Below, piece after piece: positions 11,301 to 31,659 of a stretch of 64,000 bases of DNA. The stretch is taken from positions 13,503,408 through 13,567,407 of the forward strand of contig NC_135550.1 in assembly GCF_964340395.1 (NCBI RefSeq). Reading direction: 5' to 3'. The notes under the pieces were generated by a model. It saw nothing but the letters and a program-made list of their open reading frames with translations. It was not told where the DNA came from and searched no databases. Made by a program: the position numbers and the translations under genes. Every line of letters starts with the position of its first letter. Positions within the stretch are counted from its first letter, which is position 1. Source of the stretch: Glandiceps talaboti. Lineage: Eukaryota; Hemichordata; Enteropneusta; Spengelidae.

Positions 11301-13554
11301 ATCCCACCATCTTTGCTCTACAATAGATGAAGTGTTGATTTAAGATAAAGATACCAAAACAACCTGTGTATGTGTACAAAATGTACTTATACGGAATTCG
11401 GTGTGAATGTGGGGTTTGATGAACAAATACCTAGGGAAAATAATCAATTTGATAATTCATTAATGTATGAAAAAGAAAAAATTCCCTTAACCAGAGCTAG
11501 TCTAAGACTCTTACATGGTATGTTGACAAGATCTTGGACTCGCATCTACAATGTACTTCAAATATTAGAGATGATTTTGCTATATTTGATGGGATAGGGG
11601 TACTTAGGAACATTGATTAGGTCATAGGTTGTGAGGGATCTATTGCTAATCACAGACAAGGAGGAAATCTTCCTCGTCAGTCCGTTAATTCCAGAGTTTG
11701 GGACCGTCTCATTTTTTTGGCAGATAAGGCATAATTTAGCAAATGAATCCACCCAACTTGTGCAATTCAGATTTGTATTGTATCATCTTTTTGGTTTGTA
11801 CAGGTGGATTTGCAGCATTCTTTTTGATGCAAACCCTGGAAGGATTAAAAAAAAACCTCAGAAGCAAAAAGTAACAATTATTGCAGCTAGTGTAGATTAT
11901 AATATTGGATGACTGTATTTTAGTCTACATAGTATGGTGATATGTATAAAACCACCTTCATCAATCTTTTAAGATATTATCTATAAGGTTAGATTATCAG
12001 ACCAGAACAAACTATTTTGCTCTCTAAATGAAGACCCTGTTGAGACTGACCAGTTTCCACATGACATAGTCTTGCTGTCTTGTCAAATCCACAACTCAGC
12101 AAATGATCACCGCTATGGTTCCACTGTACATCTTTAATACCAGTTGAGTGCTGTGATAACGTCTGTACACACTTCTTAGATGTGACGGCATCCCACACTT
12201 TGACAGTTTTATCCATAGATGCTGATGCTAGGAGATGACTATATTGATGTACATTCCATCTGACATGATTGACTGCAGCAGTGTGTTCAGTGAAAGTGAC
12301 TATATTTCTGACAGGGAGTCTGTCGATCACTTCTTGGTTCATTGCTGAAGACACTGGTGGAGGAGTTATCATTAATTTCTTTGAAAATTGCGTACTCTCT
12401 TGCCAAGTTCTTTTTTGTTCAAATAATGGCGGTGGCTGTGAATGCTGTTCAAAATGTGAATTTCTCCCATTTTCAAACTGTCCCATTGTTGGTGAAGTTT
12501 GTAGTTCATTATAATTTGTCTGTTCATTGTTTGATTGGTCCATTTGAGTTCTCAATCGCTTTGGAATATATGGCTCAACAGGAAATGGATCTGTATTGAC
12601 TGGCTCGTGAAATTTAGGGTGCTCATTGCCACCACCTCTAGTCCAAGGTCTACCTGACTCAGTGCTCCTGTCATGTTGACCAATAAATTCACTCGGTACC
12701 TTGTTAAGTTGGTTTGCATCATGTCCCCATTGGTTCCACTGCCTTTCTGAATCGTTGCTCACATCTTGAGAAACAGTATTTTCACTAGGTATTGTATCAT
12801 ATTGGTTTGCTTCAGGGCCCCATCTACTCTCTCTTGAACGTTTCTTGGGTCCTTGTTGCTGCATATTCTGGGGTGGCCAAGCTGTTGTTAGCTCTGCATG
12901 CCTTGTATCAACAACCTGTTCAACAGGAGAATTGATCTGATGCGTAGGTGGTTTACTTGGTGGTGGAAATGGCAATGGTGGTGGGGGTACACTGTAGTCA
13001 AAATCAGGATGTACAGCTTTGGGGTATTGCTGCCAATAATTTGACCCCTTTCTCCCTACATTTCCATAACCCTCCTGTAAAGGTTCAGTGTTCCTAGCTT
13101 GCTCAGGCCATGGAGGAGGGGGCAAGAGACCAATCTTGCCCACATGATCGGACGAAGGCATCGGTCTTGAAGCATTCCCGTACACATCTCGAGTTGTAGC
13201 TTCTCCTCCTGCATGCCCTTGCCAGTGGTTTTCACTGTGAGCATTATGATCAGACAGACCTGGAGGGTGTCTGTGATCTACATATTGTGATCCAGTACCT
13301 CTACCCGACAAGTCCTGAAATGTCGAGTTTTCTGTCCTATGTGTTTCCTGTTCTTTCCAGCTATAGTCAGTGTTCGGAATTTGCGCTGAGACACCTTCAT
13401 TTGAACTTGACAGGTAAGTGTTACCGCGTTCCGTGTTATCCTGAAGCCTGTGGAGGTCTTTTCCTGCCGCGACGGAACGATCGGCTACTTGTTGTGCATT
13501 GTGTTCCGAATCACTGTCGGAATCAGAGGTGTCGTAGGCACGAATTGCATCCAT
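8354..13554 (-). CDS. WDR25: WDR25, WD-repeat protein related to splicing factor Prp17/CDC40 (5 exons)
   Basis: Coding exons on the minus strand: 13554-12051, 10268-10138, 9577-9407, 9152-9012 and 8575-8354. All have GT-AG borders and keep frame, giving 722 residues (the human protein is about 544, from memory). The start MDAIRAYDTSDSDSDSEH resembles the human start with its acidic-serine box. Residues of about 20-420 are low-complexity and Pro/Gln-rich, with a poly-Pro patch (PPPPLPFPPPSKPP). EPYIPKRLR matches the conserved PYxPRRLR motif of WDR25 and Prp17. From about residue 425 to the end is a WD40 propeller (MDKTVKVWDA, DRTIIAWDFRT, final CSWAGAVSLWQ). The function of WDR25 is poorly known; similarity to Prp17 suggests an RNP-related scaffold role, which is inference. 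The long first intron (10269-12050) holds possible transposon debris. The longer N-terminal region is the main oddity. Confidence 0.93.
9226..9244 (+). promoter_or_regulatory. CTCF-like core in a WDR25 intron
   Basis: ATCAGAGGGCGCTAC matches the 3' half of the CTCF consensus (AGRKGGCGC), but the 5' half is weak. A similar GCAGAGGGCGCTA lies at about 28522-28534 inside LRRC73 intron 2. These could be chance or parts of repeats. Confidence 0.2.
11370..11912. other. Possible transposon debris in WDR25 intron 1
   Basis: Two neighbouring plus-strand frames (11370-11597 and 11631-11912) and an overlapping minus-strand frame (11558-11752) are longer than the stop-rich surroundings would predict. 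The minus frame has weak resemblance to the C-terminal part of a LINE endonuclease. I could not identify a family and do not propose a gene. Confidence 0.2.
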
Positions 13555-14029
13555 GTTCTCTCTTTTATCTTACCAGCGTTGAAATTATTCTAATAAATCG
13601 CATATAACGGGTCTGAAACACAAAGTTTTGAGGCCTTGACAAAATATAAATAACCTGGGCGCCGCCATATTAGGTGCAGATGTACCACGGTAATTTTGTT
13701 GGAGCCAATAAGCGGACGTGTTCTATAAGTGTTTGTAATAAGCATACGTGCCTCGACCACATAACCAATGAAATCGTGGTTTCCAAAGTGGACTTAGATA
13801 GAGGACTTCCTGGTGCATGCTGCAATTTCAGAGCAATCCCACTAAGCGAAGGCAAAACACGATATTGCAAAATACAAGATCATATTTTGTACTAGTGTGT
13901 TTTCGTACATTCCCAAGAAGAGTTCTTTCTCACAGCTAGCAAGATCACAAGGAGGAAAACGAATTCACCAATTTTAAGCAGTGAGCCACACGTGTCCTAC
14001 ATGATATCGGCAATTTGAGTTGGTTCAAT
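13555..14029. promoter_or_regulatory. Shared bidirectional promoter of WDR25 and WARS1
   Basis: Only 475 bases separate the two divergent start codons. GCCGCCATATT at 13661-13671 is a perfect YY1 site in reverse orientation, and the WARS1 start codon itself lies in AATATGGCA, a partial YY1 core. The stretch has more CpG than the flanks and no TATA box I can see, as is usual for bidirectional housekeeping promoters. The human WDR25 and WARS1 genes are, from memory, arranged head to head in the same way. Confidence 0.75.
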
Positions 14030-21932
<7,903 letters not shown>

Positions 21933-23180
21933 ACAGAATTTTTTTTTGTCAACTCTCATCAGGTGCTTGCATAGAAATATGGTCACTGTCAATGCAGGCA
22001 GGGATTGTACGTATGTTGTGACCTGTACAGAGTGTTTACCATTCACTAGATGGTTTGGTTGTATACCTTTAGAATATGTCAATTGTTAGTACATCAAACA
22101 AGGTCAAGACCAACGGTACATATATTTGAACTGCTAGTATTCACCAGATGTAAGAAGTCACACTAACTTAGCCTGTGTATGGAAACCACATTAACCAAGT
22201 AGTCCAATGTTTATTTGTAACTTTGCACAGTTGGCACAGTTAGTATAAACCCAGCCTGAAGCTAATTAACTAAACTATTTAGTAGTCAAAGTAGGGTTTC
22301 AATGGTAGAAAGATTACCATAGATTGGAATATCAAATCACCAGTACAGTTTGACAGAATAACTATTCTGATCATGCAAAATGTACCAACTATGACCTTCT
22401 ACTCTGGTAGTCATATCAGATTTCACATCACAAAATCTGCTCATTCTCTAGGTGTTTACAATCACTACAGCAACACACAAGAGTGTGCCCTCCAGTGTGA
22501 TTTGTAATGCACCCAAGGTGGGATGGGTGTGGTAGGTGGGGAGGGAAGTTAAGGAAGTCTCTTAGTACATGTGTAATTTTACATGTCTATGTCGGATAAT
22601 TCATCAACTGATATAGTTTAATTGTATCCATCAGTAGCACTCACTGCAATCATCATCAATCCACCCATGTTGTGCAGAATTCGAAATCTGAGTCTAAATT
22701 GCACATTAACATTGCAGAATTAAATTATGTCAACAAATTGAATCCATACATACCTTGGTAAGCTGTTTGTTATGCCCAGTAGAATTACAATTATATTACA
22801 TTATAGATGTGATAACGACTACAAAATTCAGGGTTTACCGTCATCCATTCTAGATGGTTGGTCTTTCTTTTACTCCAGGGTGTAAAGTTTCAGTATATAA
22901 GTAGAATAGACTAAGGCAGTATACATTGTGTAGCATTGGTTTTCAGATGAAAAATACCATGAGACTTAACTCATATTGAAAGGCAGGGTAACTGTATACT
23001 TGCAACATTAAAACAGTGTATTGTGGTTTTCTAAGGTAGACCATATGACCAAATGATTACCTCATCATGATTATTTTAATTAAGCTATCAGTCTGCAAAG
23101 TTTTTACTATATTAATATTGCCTTTGTTTGTATTTTGTCTCAAATGCTTACACATACAATTTCTTGAAAATAAACAAACT
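21933..23180 (+). other. Probable WARS1 3' UTR
   Basis: Follows the WARS1 stop TAA at 21930-21932. Candidate polyadenylation signals on the plus strand are ATTAAA variants near 22719 and 23006 and an AATAAA at 23169-23174. I cannot tell which is used. Confidence 0.4.
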
Positions 23181-25635
23181 AAATAAGCTATCATGATTTT
23201 GTTAACTGTTTTTTTTCCCCTTGTATAACTGAACCATTACCAGCACTACAGTAATACTAATGTATTGGTGTATTTAAAATGCATGTCGTCATCACCTACA
23301 GCTGGAATCATGAAATATTCCTACACCTACTTGGCCAATTTTTATACAAGCATAGATAGTTCTGCGATAATGTCCATTGATCAGAATGTTGTTAGTGTAT
23401 AGGTATACATGGAAACAAACTGATTTTTATTGACTATTGAACAATTCTCACATGACAAATCACCATAACAATCTTTTAAACTACGCATTTTGAACTCAAG
23501 TCTGCTAGTAAACATACCAGTTGATTTCAACCCACAAGGTTTAATAGTCTTTATACTGGTTAGATACGAAGTACAATTTCTCACGTTATGAAAACACTTC
23601 AGCTTAAAAAAAGGGTAGTTGTTCAACCCATCATGCCACAGGGTCCCAAACTTTGAAAGCCTAGCCAGTAACCAGGAGCACTGAAACAGCATATCAATGG
23701 CTCTACAGGGACATGTAAACATTACTGTATAGAATCCTGGTGTGAGTGTAAAATGACCATGGTGCATGGTGTCATGTTTGTTAACAAACGCTTGTCATTC
23801 ACACAAGAATATCGCACAACCCCTTAGTTTGAACTGTAGCTTACACAATTATTGATGTAACTGCCACAATTTAAGATATTAACATCAGCTTCTCATGTCT
23901 GGATCTCGATGGATGAAAATGGCCGCCAATGATAAATCTTAACCACACCAGAAGTCAAAACACCCCCACACTCACAGACTACAGAAATACAATGATTGTG
24001 ACAGGGCTTGTGGATTGTCATGACTTTGGAAGTCATTTGTCATTTTATTAAACAGCTCCATAGAAAAATGAAATATATATATATATTATATAGCAGGCGT
24101 GTCTGTGAAAATCCCTTTAAAATTATGTACACCTAATCAGAAATTGAAATGTGTAATTAAGGCAAGATTTAATGGTGAGATGTACTGGTATATTGACATG
24201 ATTATATGTAAACATCGAATAGGCCATGCCAGACTGCAAACAGGAAATTGAGAGTACAGCGCCCTCGTTCAAATTGAGGTATCATCACCTCAGTACTGCT
24301 TTGTCCCTTGGTATATGTAGAAGTGTAAATCAGGGATGTTTTTCATATTGTTCAGATATCAAGGAAAGCAGGAATGTTCTATGATTGACTGAGTAACCTA
24401 TACTGTGTATACCCCCAAGGTATACACAGACAGGAAGTATAGCGCCATCATAGCAAATTTTGGAAAGGCCTATTTTGAATGCATATAAATTGAGATCTTG
24501 TATATCTGCTAAAATGGTATAGTTGAACTTAATAATGATTATAACTGTACATAAACTTGGACTTCAATATTACGAAGACATATAGATTTCTCAGTGTTCC
24601 TTCCCTCATTCTGATTGTGACAAATATAAATTTGGCTGTGGAGAGAATAGACCAATAAAACCCACAACTAATAATACAGGTTGCATGATTTTTTGACTGT
24701 ACACTAAATTAGATGAACTGTCTGAAAGTGACAAATTGAAAAAAAATGATTGACATCTGATACAACTACAATCAAAATATTTATAAATTATGAGCCTTTA
24801 AAATTCACCAGTGAAAATTATGTGCCTTCTTAAAAATTACTCTTACATGTGGAAATTCTTTAACAAACTCAAATATACATATGTCAACCATAACTGGTTT
24901 AGTTATCCTCAATATTTTGATGATTACAAATTAGATACCGTAATCATATGATGGAAATCTCTCTCCAATGGCTATGTCCTAAATGAATCTTTGAATGATT
25001 ATGAGTCTATGCATACCAATAGATTGTTTTTTTAGTTGTTCTGAAATCTAGACATCAATTTTGGCTGAAGCACTTGGCCTCCTTTGGCTTTTGGTGTGTA
25101 CACTTCAATGACATTGAATTGTCTAATGACTGTAGGAAGGTGCTGTGTACTATTGATATTTATATCCCCTGTACTAATCTAGTTTCCTACATGCGTTACG
25201 ATCACAGCGATCGTAGAAAAAGTCAACATGTATAGGAACTAGACTATATCTCCTGCTACTTCAGTAGACTTGAATAGACTGATTAGCTTTGCCAGACTTC
25301 ACTGTAATCAAAAACTTAAAACGACTGCTGAAAACACAGTTGGCAAGTTAGACTGACTTGTTACCTCAGTTGGCTTTTTTTTTCAAGGAAAGAACTGTGA
25401 ACTTTCACAGAACAAAACAGAAAAAATTCAAAAGATTGCAAAGATAAAAACTATATGATTAAAAAATCAAACATAATGGAAAATAAAACACCTGCATGGA
25501 CAAGAAGAATTCCAAATCTAAGAAAAGCAAACACATCAATATGTAAAGTATAAATGTTCTAGCTTAATACAGTTCCTAAGAATAACTAAAATTACCAAAG
25601 TTTGAATATAAATCCTGTAACAAGGTAGAGGCAAG
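23181..25635. other. Intergenic between convergent WARS1 and LRRC73
   Basis: AT-rich and stop-rich, with no reading frame I trust. An imperfect inverted repeat at about 25178-25245 (CTAGTTTCCTACATG against CATGTATAGGAACTAG) may be the remnant of a small foldback element. AGCGCCCTC-type words near 24260 and 24440 form a loose direct repeat. Confidence 0.35.
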
Positions 25636-25639
25636 ATAA

Positions 25640-25890
25640 AGGGTTGATGATGGTCTAGTGGTTTACAAGCCTGTGAACCTCTTACCACTGCAGTCTGTAT
25701 TTGAACCCACCCAGCATCAGCAGGGTTCATTAAAAAAATCCCAGATCTGTATGTAAGAAGGATGATACTCAGTATAACCCTACCGAACAACACAGGTTTT
25801 CTTAGTGTACACCAGTTTCCTCCAGCTTTAACAATAAAGGGCACTTGGGTGTTGCACAAGTGGTGACTCTATCTGATATCAGAATTTTAT
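25640..25890 (+). mobile_element. Probable tRNA-derived SINE
   Basis: TGGTCTAGTGG at 25651-25661 is a good RNA polymerase III A box and TTTGAACCC at about 25700-25708 a slightly altered B box, about 48 bases apart as in a tRNA. The body continues with CCCAGCATCAGCAGGGTTC and ACACCAGTTTCCTCC, not with a tRNA 3' half. It lies just past the LRRC73 stop. The 3' end is uncertain; an ATAAATAAATAAATGAG stretch near 26008-26025 could be the true tail. Confidence 0.5.
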
Positions 25891-25891
25891 T
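25886..25891 (-). promoter_or_regulatory. Candidate polyadenylation signal of LRRC73
   Basis: The minus-strand AATAAA nearest downstream of the LRRC73 stop, about 390 bases away. Confidence 0.35.
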
Positions 25892-26279
25892 TTGATTAAT
25901 GAAGTAATTATTATTATTATCATTACCAGAAATATTATTACAACATGTGAAAGAGAATGATCCACTGAAAGGTAAAAATGTATAGATTGATTGTGTATCA
26001 TGCACTAAGATAAAAATAAATAAATGAGAATAATGTTACAAGTAAATAGAATTTTTTTTTTAAACGTACAACACATAAGCATTGTATTCAATACAGGACA
26101 AGTAGATTCTATAAGTTTTATCTATGCATGTGTCATCTACTAATCAATAAGAATTAATGTAAACATATATGTGAATCCATATCTATATCTTAATATTGAT
26201 ATTTTAAATTGTAAATTGATATTCCATAGTTCCAATTGGCCAATGAGTGCAGTCTGTCAACCAGTGAGTTACTTGATAG

Positions 26280-29200
26280 CTACACTTTGATTGGTCCTGT
26301 TGGTATAGGTAAAGGTCTATATTTTCTTGGTGTACTCTGTAATGATTGCTGACCTTCAGAGCGTGATGTCATGTTTTGTTGTTCATCATACACTGGAGGT
26401 GATCTCCAAGTGACACTTCTATTGAGTCTGCCACTTCTATCAAGATGTGCACCTACTAAGTCACTAAGTCTGACTGGATGGTTACTGTTGTTGTTGGTGC
26501 TGCTGCTGCTACTAGTACTACTACTGCTTGCACCCTGCTGTGATGAGTCTCCACTCACAGTGTGCCCACTATTTCTAGAATCACTGTCGGCTTTCTCAGC
26601 ATTAGAGGCACTGTCTTTCTTCAGCTTCACAACTCTATGCTTATCATCCTTTCCTTCATCATCTTTTGCTGCCTCCTCCTCCTCAGATTCTGATGATGAT
26701 GCAGTTGATGATGATGAAGATGGTGGTGATGGTGATGATGAGTTTGATGCCTCGTCATCATCATCATCATCCTCTTCCTCCTCCTCTTCATTTTCAAAAC
26801 CTAACAGCTGGTTGATTTTATTTCCAACTTTTCTACTGACGTAGTTTTCTCTGATGTTCAGCTGTCTTAGTGGAGTTGGGTAATTTTTTACCAAGTCAAG
26901 AAGAACCTAAGTATAGTAAATCAATCAATTGATCATTCAATTATTTAATTAATCAATATATCAATATTGATGCATGAATCACTAAAGCAGTGACTGAATG
27001 AATAAGTGAATGAATGAATCCTGAAAGACTAGTGATACAGTTTCTGGTTGAAAAAACTCACTTAGATGTAACACAGAAATTCAAGGCATTTGTCGTACTC
27101 ATTTAATGCAAAAATTTACTGTTTCCAGTAAATATGAACTTGAGATTTTTTATTCAAATACCGTATCAACTTGTCAAATTTTCATTCAAGAGGAAGACTC
27201 TATTGACTTTGAACAATGGTAGGTGTCAATGTATTCCTCAATAGTTTATGTAAACAAAATAATAAGACAAAAAATAAATACATTTGCTACATGAATAAAC
27301 ACTTACATGCTAAAACTTTTGATTTCATTCTCATCTAAGTTAAATAATACAAATATAACACTCCATGCATACTAAAAACCTTTCCAGTTTTGCTGACGTT
27401 AGAGTCCGAAACTAAGGATACAATTGTTTGTAGAATTTCTTTATTTCTGCTCAATATATGACACACCACAAACAGCTATCTAAACAACCAACAAATATAA
27501 TTGATTCTATTCATCCACATGAGTTCTCTTTATTCTGTTCAGTGATGATTCTTTCAAAAAGAAATCTTCGCATGTCTGTTTTCTCTAAATTGGCTCTTTC
27601 CACTGAAAAAAGACAACATGATCAAAGAAAAAAAATTACTCACCTTTCCCCCTTGTTCTGTGATGCCTGTAGCTTCCAAATCCATCACTTCCAAGTCTTT
27701 ACTGGATGCTATGGCAACGGCAAACAATCCTGCTCCATAGTCTCCAATATGATTGTAATCCACATGTAAAATTCTGATTGTAGAACTCGCTGCCATGGCG
27801 ATAGCAAAGTGGGCCCATCCATTGGTTGTTATGTCTGGGTTAGCACTCAAAATGAGTTCTTTTAAACCTGAGATACAGACCAGGAGAAGGTAATATTAGA
27901 GACTAAAGAGTGATTCACTATTTCCTTTGAGACAAATGTTTAGAACATCAGCAGAATCCTATTAAAATGCAAATGAAACTCATATAATGATCACAAAAAA
28001 CCATAACTAGTTCGACTCTGCACACACACACACACACACACGCACATTAATATGTCCATATCATGTTGATATTGTAAGTGCCCTGAACACCTCTCTACAT
28101 GATATGCAAAGCTCATCTAAAAATTAAATTAAATTAAATTTTACTGAAAACTGCACTGTCTGTGACATATATGCACCCCTGCTGCAGATAGTACATACAT
28201 TGTATAGTCAATATATATCATTTAGAATTAGGAATAACAACTTATGATAGCACATACATTTATTATTATTATTATTATTATTATATTCTTTATTTCAGGC
28301 CATTAAAAAAGTCCCATACAACCACAAAAAAATAAAAATACTATAGAAAAAAAACTAATTATACAATACAAGTCGGTTTATGGCTCACATAGCAGCTCAA
28401 TGACTAGTACTCATGTGCGTCCTATATACTATGCAATATTTTTTGGTGGTTTTACTCAAGGATGCATTGTGGCGCAATTAATAAACATGCGCATTCTATA
28501 TACTAAGCGCATTCTCCATGCAGAGGGCGCTATCAACAATATCATTGTAACGGAGCTGATCACAAATGAATCTAACCTGCGAGAGCTTATGGGCTTTGCC
28601 TAGTTATGATATTAATCGCTGTTAAGTCTGAGCTGTAGTTACAATTTTTATGCTGAGATAAACAACTCGACATAAACTACCTCTGCATATAAATATGTTT
28701 TGTACTGCTATTTCACTCAATTTATTTTATATAACAATATTGTATTATAATTATTTTTGCTACAGCCATTATCATATTATTTTGAAGAGATGATCCATAC
28801 TTAGTATAATGGTATGATGATCCTTAATTCTGCACCAAATTTAGGTATCGCTATCATATCATAATCATATCATATATCATATCATATCATATCGTTTCAT
28901 ATATCATATCATATCATATCATTATCATATATATCATATATCATTATCATGTCATAAAACAATGACATGTCATGTCATATATTATATACCTCATCACATA
29001 CACATTACTTATATATATTATATAAGTAATGTCATCATATTATCAGTATTATCATCATATTTTCATCATATAGTATATCATATATATACCATATATTATA
29101 CATTATAACGATGTTAAATACCTCATACATATTACATATCTTGCATCATATATCATAGTATATCATATACATACCATATATTATACATTATAACAATACT

Positions 29201-31659
29201 ATTTACCTCATCATATCATACATATTATGTGTCCTGTGGTTCTCGAGCCCCCCCCCCCCCCCCCAACCACCTGTTGGATTGCATACATATTATTACATGT
29301 AAAAGCTGCCATACCATTATACATTGTATGAACTCTTACCAGATTTGGCACCATCATCTGGGAGAAGATTACTTATCATCCGAATACCTTTGTCACCTAG
29401 GCAACAATCCCCAACATCCAGGGATACTAATGATGGATGCATGGACAAGCCTTTGGACAAAATTTCTAATCCATCATCTCCAAAATGGTTGCCATGCAAA
29501 CTGTTTAATAAAAACATTAACAATATATAAATTCATCTTCTGCTTTGTATTTTATGCAAATTAATAATTCAGTTCATGTTTTTCTTATACATCCCTTTCA
29601 GTCATCTTTTTTCTTCTGGGGTCCTTTTTGTTTAATTTTATTTATATTTGGTCCTGTTTAGTTTTCATTCATTTTGATGATTACTTTAGTGTTAGGAGAG
29701 TGTATACCTTTACATGTTGACACTGCTGCAAAAATGGACTAGATTGCATTTTGTGGTATGTATTTCTGAAAAACCTACTTTTGTCACATAGCATAATATA
29801 ATGTTATTTGTTTATATTATGACCAAATGAATAACGATTGTCAATAATATGAAGGCGACATGTACACTGAAAGAGATTGGTTGATGTGTTCTATTTATTA
29901 CCAAAGATGAATAAAATATAATGACTTCCTTTTAGAATGAATTACTGTATCAAACTTAGGCAACACTCCGGGCAACACATGAACTGGTAATTAAGTATTA
30001 ACTCTATGGTGAGTTGGATTATCCACAGTCTTTCTATCATGATGTCATAATAGAGCATACACCATGGGTGCAGAGTCTATGGAATAGAGGGACTGTGGAT
30101 TAAATAACATATTATGGGGGTGGGGTAGAACAAGAAAATGTACGATTATTTTTAGAAAGTTTGTTACAAAAACTGCCCGTCAGTTTATAAACCACAATTA
30201 TTACACCAATTTGGAGACATGGACTTGAAAATATATAAAACTAGGTTTGATGCAAAGTCGACAAGTCCTCGAGTCTGTGTTATATAAAACCTTTATTTTC
30301 GATGTTTCGACCTCGATGTAGACCTTTACAATCAATCGTCGACATAGACCTTTACAATCGATTGTCGACGTAGACGAGAGCGTACTATACCTTTATCGAT
30401 CCATTTTTTTATTTTACTCATTTTGTTTCGTTCATTTTATTATTGTTTTTAGACCATGAAGACCTCTCATGTTAATGTTGGAAATAAACTGTAGACTGTG
30501 GGATTTGTCGACTTTGTGTCGAACCCAAATATTTTGTTTTGAAAGGTTCGGAATCAGCTTGTTATACTGATTCTAGTAACAGTAGTATACATATTAGAAA
30601 TACTTTAATATCGTAAAAAATGTATTTGTCGCCTTTGATGTGTGCTGTTTTTCTATTTTTTTTGTAACTGTACTCGCTTGGGTAACCACAGGACCAGGGG
30701 TTAGGCCTGGGGACGGATAAAGGGACAACAAAAGCAGACACACTGCATGTAAATACCACTTGACCTTTCTGAAATAACGACGGCAACCGTTACTTTTATT
30801 GCATATTCATTGTTAGTTATGTATCAGAGTGGCTAGAATATTAGCTCTTCTTTATTTCAACAAAGAATGGGTGTGAGACGCAAATTTGTTGTTATTAAAT
30901 TGCTACTATTTACTAAGGCTTCTGAATAGTATCAGTGTCAAATACTAACAGATAATACGTAACGTGAATTTCTGTTGACTCACCAAAACGAGTGTGTAGC
31001 AACGCGACGGTCTAAAGCTTACCACGGTGCGCGGTAACCTGAAATTATCGACACAGCGTTATAATTATATCCCCAGGAGATATCAGAGTTCAAGACGGTT
31101 GGGTTTTTTTTGTCCATGACCTCGTTTTGTTGAGGGTATAATTGTTTCTTGTACATCATATTAAGTGTTATATCTTTTGTTCGAAATACCTCATCCGTTA
31201 CACGATCTATGTTATGTGTAAAGTCGTTACACATTGTTTCGCTTGACTTAGCGTGACCTTAGATTTCTAAACAATACTACGTGATAGCAGCCTCTTGTTT
31301 TAACACCCGTTTGTCAACAAAGGGTGTCAACCTTAACCTATCTACGTCATTTAATGTCAATCAATATACAAAGCGGTATATACTTACAATAAGGCCTGTA
31401 GTGATCTATTTTTATTCAAAGCTTCGGTTAGTAACTTCACTCTGGCCACGCATGTAATGACTCCCAAGTTGAAATTCAGTTGGAGAATTGAAGTACACAG
31501 TCCCACTGCTGCAGCTATACGTTTGAAGTCCTTTTCGCTAATTTTACATCCCCGTAAAGATAGTAAACGCATTGAGTGATTCTCCAGCGATTCACAAATG
31601 TCGCTCACCTCGCGAGATGACAGCGATTCCCCTGATATTTGAACTGACCCCAACAACAT
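26280..31659 (-). CDS. LRRC73: LRRC73, leucine-rich repeat protein with acidic tail (4 exons)
   Basis: Minus-strand exons 31659-31388, 29500-29340, 27867-27644 and 26906-26280; all are GT-AG and in frame, giving 427 residues (human is about 316, from memory). The start was set at the first ATG (MLLGSVQISGESLSS), which matches the human MLPSSIQISGEPLSG; a longer reading frame upstream has no ATG. RNI-type leucine-rich repeats span about residues 20-255 (LLSLRGCKISEKDF, FLHGNHFGDDGLEIL, SLDVGDCCLGDKGIRMI, ELILSANPDITTNGW, VMDLEATGITEQGGK, LRQLNIRENYVS). From residue 257 a Glu/Asp run, then Ser-rich and mixed low-complexity sequence, end in YRPLPIPTGPIKV; this tail is longer than I recall for vertebrates. 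The molecular function of LRRC73 is not established. The antisense frame at 26371-26844 is a shadow of the acidic tail. Confidence 0.92.
28258..28610 (-). mobile_element. Probable LINE or SINE 3' fragment in LRRC73 intron 2
   Basis: Read on the minus strand it ends GGCCTGAAATAAAGAATA followed by (ATA)n at 28258-28283, a tail typical of non-LTR retroelements. The 5' limit near 28610 is a guess. No conserved protein is left. Confidence 0.4.
28850..29220. repeat. ATCAT-rich degenerate microsatellite
   Basis: Dense ATCAT/ATATCAT pentamers and longer phrases such as CATATATCATATACATACC repeat through the interval. It sits just upstream of a 16-base poly-C run at about 29249-29264. Confidence 0.85.
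30244..30525. mobile_element. Possible small terminal-inverted-repeat element
   Basis: Left end GGTTTGATGCAAAGTCGACA pairs with the right end (minus strand GGTTCGACACAAAGTCGACA) over about 25 bases with several mismatches. Inside are two tandem copies of TAGACCTTTACAATCRATYG, each ending in GTCGAC. I see no clear target duplication and no reading frame. It lies in LRRC73 intron 1. Confidence 0.35.

Noticed and set aside
12269-13607. Plus-strand frames across WDR25 exon 1
   Set aside because: Shadows of the well-supported minus-strand exon.
26371-26844. 157-codon plus-strand frame
   Set aside because: Shadow of the acidic and Ser-rich coding sequence of LRRC73 exon 4 on the other strand.
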